Of a stretch of DNA of 38,018 nucleotides, positions 1-7,303 are shown one piece after another (position 1 is the stretch's first letter; each line of letters opens with the position of its first letter). The stretch covers positions 1 through 38,018 of IMG/VR virus record IMGVR_UViG_3300020020_000102; one strand, written 5' to 3'. The DNA is from a virus. The position numbers and the translations under genes were made by a program. The notes below the pieces were generated by a model. The model ran no database searches. It was not told the DNA's origin and was given only the letters and a program-made list of their open reading frames with translations.

Positions 1-49
1 CCTTATCGGTTCGGCAATCGCCAATATAGAAAATGACAGAAATATGAAA

Positions 50-1567
50 TCACTTTCCGAATGAAACTGGCGATTGATATTGCTTAGCGTTGATGCGTGG
101 ATTGAATCCAAACCATAAACGATAGTCATGGGCATCAGTGCCATGGGTGGCATGCTGTTGCTTGATACGTGGATTGTTCTCGGACTTCTTATCCTTCTTG
201 CCATCCTTCATGGGTGCAGACTCTAAAGCTATCCGCAGATCTTTACAGTGGTTGGCATTGTACATCACCCTGGGCAGAGTGGAGTTCTCTTCCCGGTGCA
301 GTGTATTGATAAAGTCATGCCTGGCCAGGTGCTCGGCATCGCCGGTCCGTTGTTGGCTAACGTACCATCCAGCCTTCTGCAGGATCTGTGCGAATTCCTG
401 GAAGAGATTGTCTTTGCTGTTAGCCTGTCGATCGTTGCCTGACTTATCCCCGTACTGAAATACCTTCTTGTTCTTGTGATAGTGGTAGTAGGTGCAGAAG
501 TCCTTTGCAATATCCTTGTGAATCCGTGGGTGATTGCTGTACATGTAATTAATGAACCTTACCGTCTTTGGCGGAATGGTGAACTTCTCATTGATATAAT
601 GTTCCTTCTCACTGTACTGATCGATCGTGATGCAGTTGAAGGCTCCCCAATCGTGGGAGATATTTATCGGCTGGTTCGGATCGCAGTCCTTATCCCAGCG
701 ACTGTCTTTACGCGAAAGCTTCTCAGCATCAAGGCCCAGATTGTCAATGAAGTTGTATTCGTAACTGTCGATGTACCAATGCCGATCGGAGAGAGAAGGA
801 TAAAACAAACTTCCAAGCTGACGGATCCGCTTGTTCATCACTTCGATCTGATAAATGATCGTAGGCATTGCACGCTTCCACTTTAGCAATACTTTCTCGG
901 TAAGGATCTCCACGTTGTCCCAGCTGGTGCCTTCGATGTAAAAAGTATCATTCTCCGGATTGTTCGCCTCTGATTGTTTATTCAATAACCATTCGCCCAT
1001 GGATCCATACGGCATAGAGCTGGTAAACTCTTCACCCAGGTGTCCAGGCTTGCCATGGAGCAGGACATGGGAACCTCTTATCGTTGGCGTGATTATCTGG
1101 GTGTAAGCATCTTCCTTCACCAGGAGAGATTCATCGGTTATCACCCAATCATAATTACCACCACGCATCAGGTGTGGCCGGTCCATCGAGCCTAAAACAA
1201 TGGTTGTACCATTGCGCCAGGTGATTACGTTCTCGTATCGATCAGGTTTTTGATAGGGAGAATCAAACCACTGCGGTGGACGTTTCCCAATGACATAATC
1301 TTCTCCTTCTTTATATCCAAACCATTCCCAGGCTGATTTCATGGGAAGAAGCGTACTCGTTAAGATCTGCGTATACGTGGCACCGATAAACATACCGCGC
1401 GATCGCGGCATCATCGCCACCTTAATCATGACGCTGATTCCATTGATGAATGACTTTCCAAATCCACGGCCAGCAATGAGGACCTTTACCAGCTGCTTGG
1501 CCATCAGATAAAGCATAGCCACCGGGTTGAGATAAAAACCAGCTTTGGATTTTATGCCATTGATCAT
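50..1567 (-). CDS. terL: Terminase large subunit (packaging ATPase and nuclease)
   Basis: This is the motor protein that pumps DNA into the prohead and cuts the concatemer. The 505-residue length is normal for the family. The N-terminal ATPase shows a Walker A motif AGRGFGKS (residues 32-39) and a Walker B-like YDWVITDE (139-146). The C-terminal RNase H-like nuclease is suggested by acidic residues in ISHDWGAF (about D306), YGDKSGND (about D372) and the late TDAHDYRLWF. Its ATG overlaps the stop of the upstream gene in an ATGA, so the two are translationally coupled. It is the last gene before the window edge. If the sequence is circular, the next gene in the operon is the small gene at 37997 and then portal, which is the usual order. 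The family call is firm; I cannot tell cos from headful packaging. Confidence 0.93.
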   Translation of the reverse strand: MINGIKSKAGFYLNPVAMLYLMAKQLVKVLIAGRGFGKSFINGISVMIKVAMMPRSRGMFIGATYTQILTSTLLPMKSAWEWFGYKEGEDYVIGKRPPQWFDSPYQKPDRYENVITWRNGTTIVLGSMDRPHLMRGGNYDWVITDESLLVKEDAYTQIITPTIRGSHVLLHGKPGHLGEEFTSSMPYGSMGEWLLNKQSEANNPENDTFYIEGTSWDNVEILTEKVLLKWKRAMPTIIYQIEVMNKRIRQLGSLFYPSLSDRHWYIDSYEYNFIDNLGLDAEKLSRKDSRWDKDCDPNQPINISHDWGAFNCITIDQYSEKEHYINEKFTIPPKTVRFINYMYSNHPRIHKDIAKDFCTYYHYHKNKKVFQYGDKSGNDRQANSKDNLFQEFAQILQKAGWYVSQQRTGDAEHLARHDFINTLHREENSTLPRVMYNANHCKDLRIALESAPMKDGKKDKKSENNPRIKQQHATHGTDAHDYRLWFGFNPRINAKQYQSPVSFGK

Positions 1568-2142
1568 TCTTCCGGAGTTATATCGATGGCGTTGGCTGCC
1601 TGAGCTTTTTTCCTGAGCTCATTCATCTGCTTCTTGAGCGTCTCGGGATCCGCGTCGAAAATGATTGTTGCAGGTTTCCAATCTTTCGCATCCGTGTTGC
1701 TGTGATTCTTCAAATCGTTCAGCTCATTGTATTCCTTGATCAACCTGGCGGCTGACATATGTTTTCTTTTTTTAACAGCTTCACGAATGGCATTCAATAA
1801 GATTTCGCTCGAGATAGCACGCTGCGCAGCCTTACTTTGCTTGTTGCGATCGCCGAACAACATCTTAGCATGTTTCAGATCTTCATACGCGATAGATTCC
1901 TTCACGGAGTATCCATTCTCTTCGCACCATTTTATATGAGCGAGCACGGCCTTACGATCGGTAAGGATATCAGCCAGGTGACCCCAGATATTTATAAGCC
2001 GCTGCCTGATCTCTTCTTCCTTTGGCTTCAGGGTGATGCTGTTCTTCGGATCGTAGTAAAACTTCCAGATCCGTTCGAAGGTGCTATCGTTGATGCGATC
2101 AGCTGAACGCAGTACGACGGCGGTGGACTTTTCTTCACTCAT
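1564..2142 (-). CDS. Probable terminase small subunit
   Basis: This 192-residue, mostly helical, charged protein sits directly ahead of the terminase large subunit with ATGA overlaps on both sides. Position, size and basic helical middle (about residues 80-125, rich in Lys, Arg and Ala) fit a small terminase subunit, which binds the packaging site and loads DNA on the motor. The last 40 residues are acidic and Asp/Glu/Pro-rich, as in many small subunits that contact the large subunit through their tail. I see no unmistakable helix-turn-helix signature, so the call rests mainly on synteny. An AAGGGAAAGC stretch just ahead of the ATG could act as a weak ribosome site. Confidence 0.66.
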   Translation of the reverse strand: MSEEKSTAVVLRSADRINDSTFERIWKFYYDPKNSITLKPKEEEIRQRLINIWGHLADILTDRKAVLAHIKWCEENGYSVKESIAYEDLKHAKMLFGDRNKQSKAAQRAISSEILLNAIREAVKKRKHMSAARLIKEYNELNDLKNHSNTDAKDWKPATIIFDADPETLKKQMNELRKKAQAANAIDITPEE

Positions 2143-2741
2143 GCTTTCCCTTCCATTACTTTAAGGCGCCGTTCAACATCATTATATTCCGCATTGGCCT
2201 TCTCAAGTTCCAATTCCCAATTGGCCACCTGAGCAGGCTTTGAAGGTTTAGCAGATTTCTGCAGCTTGATTTGCAGCTTGCATCGCTTATCAACGAGCTT
2301 TCGTTTCTTATCCTTCAATTCGAAGATCGTTTCTTCGTGGTGGGCTTCTGTCTTTATTTCCGGAAGGGCACCGTGCTGTTTCACGAAGGCAATTTTATCG
2401 TAATGCTGCTGCAGGGGAATCCGATAGCCTTCAATTTGCTGATAAAGATCTTTCAATTGTTCCTGGCTGGCGCCGCCTTCCACCATCATGCAGATCTGCG
2501 AGCTGAGCTTATTTCGCTCCATGCGGATCTCACCATATTCGCGTTCCAACTGATGAAGCAATACTTTCTCATCGCCATATTCCTTGACGAAATCAGTAAC
2601 CTCAGAATGGGTTTCATCCAATATCTTTTGAGCGATTGGACTCCTGGTTGATCCTTTTATCCTAAGCTTAGGCAACGGCTTCGGCTTCTGTCGTTCAATC
2701 TCACGCTGTTCCAGGACCTTGTTTACATTCAGTTTGATCAT
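2139..2741 (-). CDS. Coiled-coil protein of unknown function at head of terminase operon
   Basis: I do not recognise this 200-residue protein. It is highly charged and helical: an N-terminal KPKPLPKLR basic/proline patch (about residues 18-28) is followed by two long coiled-coil stretches (about 60-115 and 135-195). It is the first gene of the cassette that ends in the terminase pair, and its stop overlaps the next ATG. The start at 2741 lies after a terminator and an intergenic gap that carries a candidate late-promoter motif, so it is probably a transcription entry point. A packaging accessory or DNA-binding role is possible from position alone. Confidence 0.7.
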   Translation of the reverse strand: MIKLNVNKVLEQREIERQKPKPLPKLRIKGSTRSPIAQKILDETHSEVTDFVKEYGDEKVLLHQLEREYGEIRMERNKLSSQICMMVEGGASQEQLKDLYQQIEGYRIPLQQHYDKIAFVKQHGALPEIKTEAHHEETIFELKDKKRKLVDKRCKLQIKLQKSAKPSKPAQVANWELELEKANAEYNDVERRLKVMEGKA

Positions 2742-2745
2742 AGAC

Positions 2746-2784
2746 CAAACCTAGTTTGTGGCGATCGCCATTTTTAGGACAATA
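2746..2784 (-). promoter_or_regulatory. Candidate late promoter of the packaging operon
   Basis: Reading toward the gene at 2741, the gap holds ATTGTCCTAAA (TGTCCTA core at 2775-2781), then the palindrome GGCGATCGCC (2760-2769), then TAGGTTTG (2746-2753), which matches the Bacteroidota -7 element TAnnTTTG. The -7 match is only four bases from the ATG, so if used the transcript would be nearly leaderless. The TGTCCTA core ends 33 bases before the ATG, the same distance seen ahead of three other late genes. This is an inference from spacing; no transcript data are available. Confidence 0.4.
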
Positions 2785-2813
2785 AAAAAAGTCCTGGGGC
2801 AAACCAGGACTCT
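2784..2813 (-). terminator. Rho-independent terminator
   Basis: On the minus strand AGTCCTGG and CCAGGACT form a perfect 8-bp stem around a 6-base loop and are followed at once by seven T residues. It lies 27 bases past the stop of the 76-codon gene at 2840 and just ahead of the next operon. It therefore separates the capsid-side transcript from the terminase operon. Confidence 0.88.
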
Positions 2814-2839
2814 CATTCTTACCAAACCCAAACCTAACG

Positions 2840-3070
2840 TTATGGCTTCTTTATCAATATGCCTCGTGCGGCGAGCTTCTCAGCCTTAGCAACCGTGATC
2901 TTGTTCAGATCGACCAGTGCACCACCGCCACCAGCATCAACGAAAATTCTCACAATGCCAGGTTTCACGGTATAGCTCTTCGCTACATCATCTGGCAACT
3001 TCAAAGCATCCTGATCCTTCAGGGCTTCTTCCTGAGCTTTCAGCTCATCTGATTTGTCTGACGGCTTCAT
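2840..3070 (-). CDS. Small protein of unknown function, end of capsid operon
   Basis: A 76-residue protein with a charged N-terminal half and a C-terminal half that looks like a small folded domain (VRIFVDAGGGGALVDLNKIT, then a LAARGILIKKP tail). It starts one base after the stop of the 3072 gene and is the last gene before a clear terminator. Many tailed phages have a small head-tail connector or head-completion protein here, but I see nothing that proves this. Confidence 0.7.
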   Translation of the reverse strand: MKPSDKSDELKAQEEALKDQDALKLPDDVAKSYTVKPGIVRIFVDAGGGGALVDLNKITVAKAEKLAARGILIKKP

Positions 3071-3071
3071 A

Positions 3072-3779
3072 TTATGCTCCTGGTGTTAAGGGTACTGTGC
3101 CTTTGTAATAAATCGCCTCGTGATTGGCGCTGTGCTTGAACTGGAAGGTTTTCCCACGTCGATCGGCACGAGCTGCACCTGAAGATCCCGAAGAACTTTC
3201 CAGATAGGCCGGAATGTCGCCGGTGAAAACATCGGTCGTATCATCGAAGCTGCCGATACCAAGCGCACGGAAGTTTCCGTTTGTGTCTTTGCAGATCACA
3301 ACGCACGGTGTATTCAAAGCGAAGCGTTCAAATTCTGAAACGTCCTGCTTGCTTCCAGGGAAAAAAAATTCTAGCATGTTCTCCTTACTCTTACCATCAC
3401 GGCTTCCAACGGTAGCATCGTCAAGCTTGCCCGTTTCTGCTGTATGATAGATGGTAATGAACTTCTTACCGGTCTTCATTACGAAGCTCTCAATGGTGTC
3501 CAACTTTCCAACTGCCGAGGCATCTGGAAACGTAAGGATATCCTCAATGGGCGCGTAGTAAATGTTGCCGATGATACCGCCCATGTTCTGCTGACCCTGC
3601 GTCCAACCAAGGTTGGCCAGCGTAAGTGCAAGCACACCCTTTGGAGCGTGCTTGCCAGACATGAGAATGAGTGCGATCGCGAATAACGTCCAGAATAACG
3701 GAACCCCTGCGGCAAAGCAGATGAAGCCGACAACCAGCACGCTGAAAAGGAGAGAGATTATAAATCGTAGTTTATTCAT
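3072..3779 (-). CDS. Structural-type protein with N-terminal membrane segments, paralogue of the protein at 11128
   Basis: This 235-residue protein begins with two hydrophobic stretches (about residues 7-26 and 28-42), followed by a soluble region. From about residue 65 it aligns by eye with the protein at 11128-11880: GGIIG/GGVIQ, TGKKFITIY/AGKGFVTWY, CKDTNGNFRALGI/YKDSNGNQILFGL and YYKGTV/YFYNGTV occur in the same order. The start is well supported because AAGGAGG lies seven bases before the ATG, unusual in this genome, so the hydrophobic N-terminus is really translated. It sits two genes downstream of the major capsid gene. A minor virion protein is likely; the membrane segments are unexplained. 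Confidence 0.72.
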   Translation of the reverse strand: MNKLRFIISLLFSVLVVGFICFAAGVPLFWTLFAIALILMSGKHAPKGVLALTLANLGWTQGQQNMGGIIGNIYYAPIEDILTFPDASAVGKLDTIESFVMKTGKKFITIYHTAETGKLDDATVGSRDGKSKENMLEFFFPGSKQDVSEFERFALNTPCVVICKDTNGNFRALGIGSFDDTTDVFTGDIPAYLESSSGSSGAARADRRGKTFQFKHSANHEAIYYKGTVPLTPGA

Positions 3780-3791
3780 CTGTTCCTCCTT

Positions 3792-4115
3792 TCAGTCTTC
3801 GATCAGTTGAATGATGCCGCTTTTCATTTGAACAAGCTTGGCCAGTACTTCTGTGAAGGGTCCTACCTTCTTCGCCTTCGCTTCGGCTTCAGATCCGGCC
3901 ACCACTTCTGCCGCATCATATTCAACATTGTCCATGTTGAACTTCATGCAGGTGAAATGGAACGAGCCTTCTTCTTCCGTTTCGAATTGGACATCTTTTG
4001 GATTTGCAACAGCGGCTACCTTGTGAGCCTTGAGCTGAGCTTCCAGTTGCGCTATTCGCTTTTGATCAGGAGTGAGCGCCTCGGCTCCCTCCTGTGATTT
4101 CTTTGCTTTTGCCAT
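3792..4115 (-). CDS. Small acidic protein between capsid and minor structural gene
   Basis: A 107-residue protein of unknown function. It opens with a Lys-rich stretch and a short coiled coil (about residues 15-38), then a compact region (VQFETEEEGSFHFTCMKFNM) and an acidic Glu/Ala/Lys-rich stretch. It starts 18 bases after the capsid stop and ends just before the SD-led gene at 3779. Its place in the head cassette suggests a virion or assembly role; nothing more specific is supported. Confidence 0.68.
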   Translation of the reverse strand: MAKAKKSQEGAEALTPDQKRIAQLEAQLKAHKVAAVANPKDVQFETEEEGSFHFTCMKFNMDNVEYDAAEVVAGSEAEAKAKKVGPFTEVLAKLVQMKSGIIQLIED

Positions 4116-4133
4116 TGTGTGTTGCTACAGAGT

Positions 4134-5366
4134 TTAAGCCTGGTCGCCTACTTTAAGAGCAGCAAGATCTCTGATCTGCCATCCGATCACGAACTTGATA
4201 CCGGTCTTCAGTGTGTATACATCTTCAATAACACTGATGTCGTTCATGTCGCTGAGCAAATCGGTACCCATGATCAAGTTCTCTTTTGGAGTACAGATCA
4301 ACCGGCGTGAACCGTTCATCCAGGTAGCTGGAACAACCTCGCACTTGCGGCCTGTTTCAGGCAGGAACAAGTTGCCGGAAGGACTAGCATCTTCCTTGAT
4401 GTACTTCGTGTTTTCAGAAAGTCCGTCGAGAAGGAATTCGTAATCTGTGTATGAACAGTATACGATCACACCGGCCTTTTTATACGCCGCACTTTGTGCA
4501 CGGAATATTTTTTTGAATGCAGTCTTAGCTGTCGCGCCATCGGTGATTGCACCCGTAGCCGTCACTGAAAGTGTGGTGGCAACAATTTCTTCGGCGATGA
4601 TCGTACCCAACCCTTTTGAGATTACGATCGCTGTTACATCGCTCCACTTCGCTGGATGCGTTGTTGGAGACTCAGCTGCCGAAGTATTCGTTACGCACTT
4701 GTACCATTTTGTTGGAGAGCCAAACGTAATGAACTCACCGGCAGTGTAGGTATCCCCAGCATCAAAAGGAACTACGGTTAGAGCTGAAAGATCCAATCCG
4801 AAGTATGCGGTTTCATCATTGATTTCGGCGCCTAACGCTTTCATCACTTCAGACCACACATATTGTTCGAATGGGATTGTCTTCTTGCTGGCACCGGATC
4901 CTGCACCTACTTGAGAAGCCATCCAGGTTGAACGATAGTCTTCAGGATCGATCAGCAGATCTCTCTTACCGACTTTCACCTCGAGTACGCGCGGCGTGTA
5001 GATCAGATCGCCGGTATCAGGTTCGTGTGAGCCGCTGTAAGGCCTGGCACCTTTTTTAACACGAAGCTTCGTAAGGTTCAGCTTCTTCTTAACGTTAGGA
5101 ATCACCGTGATATCCTTGGCGATGTCCATACTATTTATCAGCGTGCTGAATAGCTTCTGTTCATATTCACCCGGGAAGGCAGCTAATGCAGAAACATCAG
5201 CAGCCGTGATGAAGCTCACACCATTGGGAACTTTGCTGTAGTTGTTAATCGCCTTCGTAAGCAGATACACAGAGCCAGCGCCAACGGCAGGGTTAAAGCC
5301 GGCCATGAATGCGATCAACGCACCCAGGAACAGCGGAAGGATTTTAAAAGGAGAAATTGTTTTCAT
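4134..5366 (-). CDS. Major capsid protein with an inserted carbohydrate-binding-like module
   Basis: The 410-residue length, the position after the S49 protease/scaffold gene and motifs such as LEVKVGKRDLLIDPEDYRST, then a C-terminal CEVVPATWM..RLICTPKENLIMGTDL, fit the major head protein of Bacteroidota siphoviruses. Two features are odd. The first 35 residues are hydrophobic and read like a signal or membrane segment (ILPLFLGALIAFMAGF). Residues about 203-244 hold YTAGEFITFGSPTKWYKCVT followed by P..HPAKWSDV, the pattern of CBM5/12-type modules, apparently an insertion displayed on the shell. The ATG lies three bases after the upstream stop. Met21 is an alternative start that would shorten the hydrophobic part; neither has a clear SD. 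Confidence 0.82.
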   Translation of the reverse strand: MKTISPFKILPLFLGALIAFMAGFNPAVGAGSVYLLTKAINNYSKVPNGVSFITAADVSALAAFPGEYEQKLFSTLINSMDIAKDITVIPNVKKKLNLTKLRVKKGARPYSGSHEPDTGDLIYTPRVLEVKVGKRDLLIDPEDYRSTWMASQVGAGSGASKKTIPFEQYVWSEVMKALGAEINDETAYFGLDLSALTVVPFDAGDTYTAGEFITFGSPTKWYKCVTNTSAAESPTTHPAKWSDVTAIVISKGLGTIIAEEIVATTLSVTATGAITDGATAKTAFKKIFRAQSAAYKKAGVIVYCSYTDYEFLLDGLSENTKYIKEDASPSGNLFLPETGRKCEVVPATWMNGSRRLICTPKENLIMGTDLLSDMNDISVIEDVYTLKTGIKFVIGWQIRDLAALKVGDQA

Positions 5367-5369
5367 GGA

Positions 5370-5975
5370 TTATAGAAAGTTATTGTTTAAGGCTTCAGCA
5401 TACTGTTGTGCTTCCTGGTCTGCAGGCGTTTCTTTGCGCGCTTCCTTCTTCTCTTCCTTTTGGATGATATTAGTCGTCGGCGCTGCAGGCGTTTCGTCCA
5501 TCTTCTTCTGAAGATCTTTTACCGATTGTTCCAGCGTTGCAACCTTCGTGGTAAGCGAAACTATTTCGGCTTCTGCCTTCTTGGCTTTTGCATTCGCGGC
5601 CTTCAAGGCAACATTAAGCTTGGTAACGGATGTCTCTTCCTTCACTTCAGCTTTCGCTTGTGCTTTGGATTCAGACGCATCGCCAGCTGCTGCGGCTTCG
5701 GCAACGGCAGACCAGTTGTCATCTTCTGTAGTAGCTGGATCTGTGGGAGGTTCGTTACCGGTGTTGGCATCGGTTTTAGTTTCGAATTTCCTGTCATTAC
5801 CTTCGCTGTCTTCGTGAAGGCAGAATGCTCCATCGCCGGAGCCGTCCGTGTTGAACACCATCGTGTCCGTCCACCGGGGCGTGTTATCTTCTGCGGCCGG
5901 TGCATCACCTTCGGCAGATTTCTTTTCTTCCTTCTTTGGATTGAAGAAAGAACTCACTTTCGATTTTAGACTCAT
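5370..5975 (-). CDS. Probable scaffold protein from an internal in-frame start
   Basis: The ATG at 5975 is codon 315 of the protease gene and would give a 201-residue protein: the carbohydrate-binding-like module followed by the coiled coil. The codons just before it spell SISNSTNNNS, an A/T-rich, structureless stretch that looks like the leader of an ordinary gene in this genome rather than a folded domain. In lambda the scaffold Nu3 is made from an internal start in the protease gene C, so the arrangement has a precedent. This is an inference; the full-length protein is surely also made. Confidence 0.5.
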   Translation of the reverse strand: MSLKSKVSSFFNPKKEEKKSAEGDAPAAEDNTPRWTDTMVFNTDGSGDGAFCLHEDSEGNDRKFETKTDANTGNEPPTDPATTEDDNWSAVAEAAAAGDASESKAQAKAEVKEETSVTKLNVALKAANAKAKKAEAEIVSLTTKVATLEQSVKDLQKKMDETPAAPTTNIIQKEEKKEARKETPADQEAQQYAEALNNNFL

Positions 5976-6917
5976 TGAATTATTATTGGTTGAATTAGAA
6001 ATAGAGCTTGCTTTTGGTTTGGCAGACGCTGACGATTCTGCCGCTTTGTTGATGGCATCCTGCAATGATCCCTTGCTATCGGCAAGGCCATTGGCAATGG
6101 CTTCATCGGTTGGATACATTTTGCCGGTGAACATTAAGCTATCATCTTTCAGTTTGTCACCACGACCAGCCTTTACCGCTGATATGAAACCTTCCACACC
6201 AAGGCGCAGATCTTCATCCAGTTCGGCGCGAACCTTTTTTGAAACAGGCTCGATGTAATTAAAGAGTGCTTTGTTGTAGGATTGAGGCGCACGGAATATT
6301 TCAATGCTCGGAAAGTTTCCGGCTTCAATCATATTTTGAACGTTCTCCGAGATGATAAGGGAACCGATCGAGCCCACTTCAGAATCAAGCAGGCTATTCA
6401 TCATGATGTGCTTCGTCTGACTGGCCATCCAATAATGAGCGCTTGCCGCATAGCCATCTACAAAACCAACCGTATTTTTTGGAAACGTGCCGATCTTATA
6501 GCCGGTCTCTTGCGTGCCATCGTGGCTTCCACCTGGTGCATTGTTGAAATGAAATACAACGCCGGCCACTTCCGGATCCTTGGCGATCTTTGACATTACG
6601 TTTTGATAATCACGCATGCCATAACTGCAGGCATCACCATTCTTTGTAATTGCACCCAACATGGTAACTATGGCAACTTTCTTCCCGGATGACGATTTAG
6701 CAACGCGATATGGAGGTACGCCATCATCCCAATCAAAAACTATCTGAGCATCCAGGCCAGCATAGAATGAGGAAATTACTTTTTCATTGCTCTCACGATT
6801 TTGTTTAAAGAATTTTTCGATACTGCCCTGCTGGATAGAACGCAGAATGATGGGCGCCATTCGATTGGCGAACATCGGTTCAATGAGCCAGGTCTTGTAG
6901 GAAAGTATTCCAAGCAT
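5370..6917 (-). CDS. S49-family prohead protease fused to a scaffold-like C-terminus
   Basis: Residues about 75-290 resemble phage S49 (SppA-like) serine peptidases: GFVDGYAASAHYWMAS carries the likely nucleophile Ser159, followed by VGSIGSLI (181-188) and a FTGKMYPTDEAIANGLAD stretch. These enzymes trim scaffold and capsid during head maturation. After about residue 300 the protein becomes low-complexity and then a long coiled coil (about 430-490), as in scaffolding proteins. Between them, residues about 349-405 form a module (W..DTMVF..DGSGDGAFC, then ETK.D, then EPPTDPATTE..NW) shared with the protein at 10301. It lies directly upstream of the capsid gene. An internal start at 5975 probably yields free scaffold. 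Confidence 0.85.
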   Translation of the reverse strand: MLGILSYKTWLIEPMFANRMAPIILRSIQQGSIEKFFKQNRESNEKVISSFYAGLDAQIVFDWDDGVPPYRVAKSSSGKKVAIVTMLGAITKNGDACSYGMRDYQNVMSKIAKDPEVAGVVFHFNNAPGGSHDGTQETGYKIGTFPKNTVGFVDGYAASAHYWMASQTKHIMMNSLLDSEVGSIGSLIISENVQNMIEAGNFPSIEIFRAPQSYNKALFNYIEPVSKKVRAELDEDLRLGVEGFISAVKAGRGDKLKDDSLMFTGKMYPTDEAIANGLADSKGSLQDAINKAAESSASAKPKASSISNSTNNNSMSLKSKVSSFFNPKKEEKKSAEGDAPAAEDNTPRWTDTMVFNTDGSGDGAFCLHEDSEGNDRKFETKTDANTGNEPPTDPATTEDDNWSAVAEAAAAGDASESKAQAKAEVKEETSVTKLNVALKAANAKAKKAEAEIVSLTTKVATLEQSVKDLQKKMDETPAAPTTNIIQKEEKKEARKETPADQEAQQYAEALNNNFL

Positions 6918-6954
6918 AGTGGCCGGAAAATTGAATTTCTTCCAGCCATTGCTT

Positions 6955-6963
6955 TAGGACAAT
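6955..6963 (-). promoter_or_regulatory. Candidate late promoter element ahead of protease/capsid genes
   Basis: ATTGTCCTAAA occurs in transcript sense with 37 bases between the TGTCCTA core and the protease ATG. It is identical over 11 bases to the element ahead of the packaging operon. GCGATCGC (6972-6979) lies just upstream. The role as a promoter element is inferred from the repeated spacing. Confidence 0.38.
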
Positions 6964-6992
6964 GATTTTTGGCGATCGCTAAACGGTGATAA

Positions 6993-7271
6993 TTATGGCT
7001 TTAGGTTGCTTTGTTCTTTATCAACCATTTTATCGATGAGCTCGGTCTTCTTCGCTGAGCTCTTTGAGGATCCGAAGTACCAGGACACGATGTTCACAAA
7101 GGTTGCGTCGACGATACCGATTAGTGTGTGAAAGATAGCCGTGTTATGCTCCGGAATTTCGATGTAGGCGAGTGCGTAGTTGCAGAATAGAAATGAAGCG
7201 CAGGCAGTCAGGAGTACGAGCGTCTTGGAAAGGTCGATTTTTTCGAGGTAGGAGTGAATTATATTTTTCAT
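6993..7271 (-). CDS. Small two-helix membrane protein, holin-like
   Basis: A 92-residue protein with two predicted membrane helices (about residues 17-37 and 46-67) and a charged C-terminus. The run WYFGSSKSSAKKTELIDKM just after the second helix resembles a motif seen in phage holin-type proteins, where a (F/Y)FGSS...K stretch follows the last helix. A holin would form pores in the inner membrane to release or trigger the endolysin. However, it lies far from the endolysin and spanin at 33.5-34.6 kb and next to the fibre and capsid genes, so holin is likely rather than certain. Confidence 0.6.
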   Translation of the reverse strand: MKNIIHSYLEKIDLSKTLVLLTACASFLFCNYALAYIEIPEHNTAIFHTLIGIVDATFVNIVSWYFGSSKSSAKKTELIDKMVDKEQSNLKP

Positions 7272-7303
7272 TCTATAGCCTACTTATGTACGTGCCAATT
7301 TTT

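Noticed and set aside
138-886. Plus-strand open frames opposite the terminase gene
   Set aside because: Composition is unlike protein, no leader or neighbour supports them, and the minus-strand gene has clear ATPase motifs.
5303-5366. Starting the capsid protein at Met21 to remove the hydrophobic N-terminus
   Set aside because: Neither start has an SD; the first ATG lies three bases after the upstream stop as expected for a coupled operon, so the longer form was kept with a note.
5406-5969. Long plus-strand open frame (187 codons) opposite the protease/scaffold gene
   Set aside because: It is Cys/Phe/Arg-rich with no domain-like pattern and mirrors the repetitive Lys/Glu/Ala codons of the real gene on the other strand.
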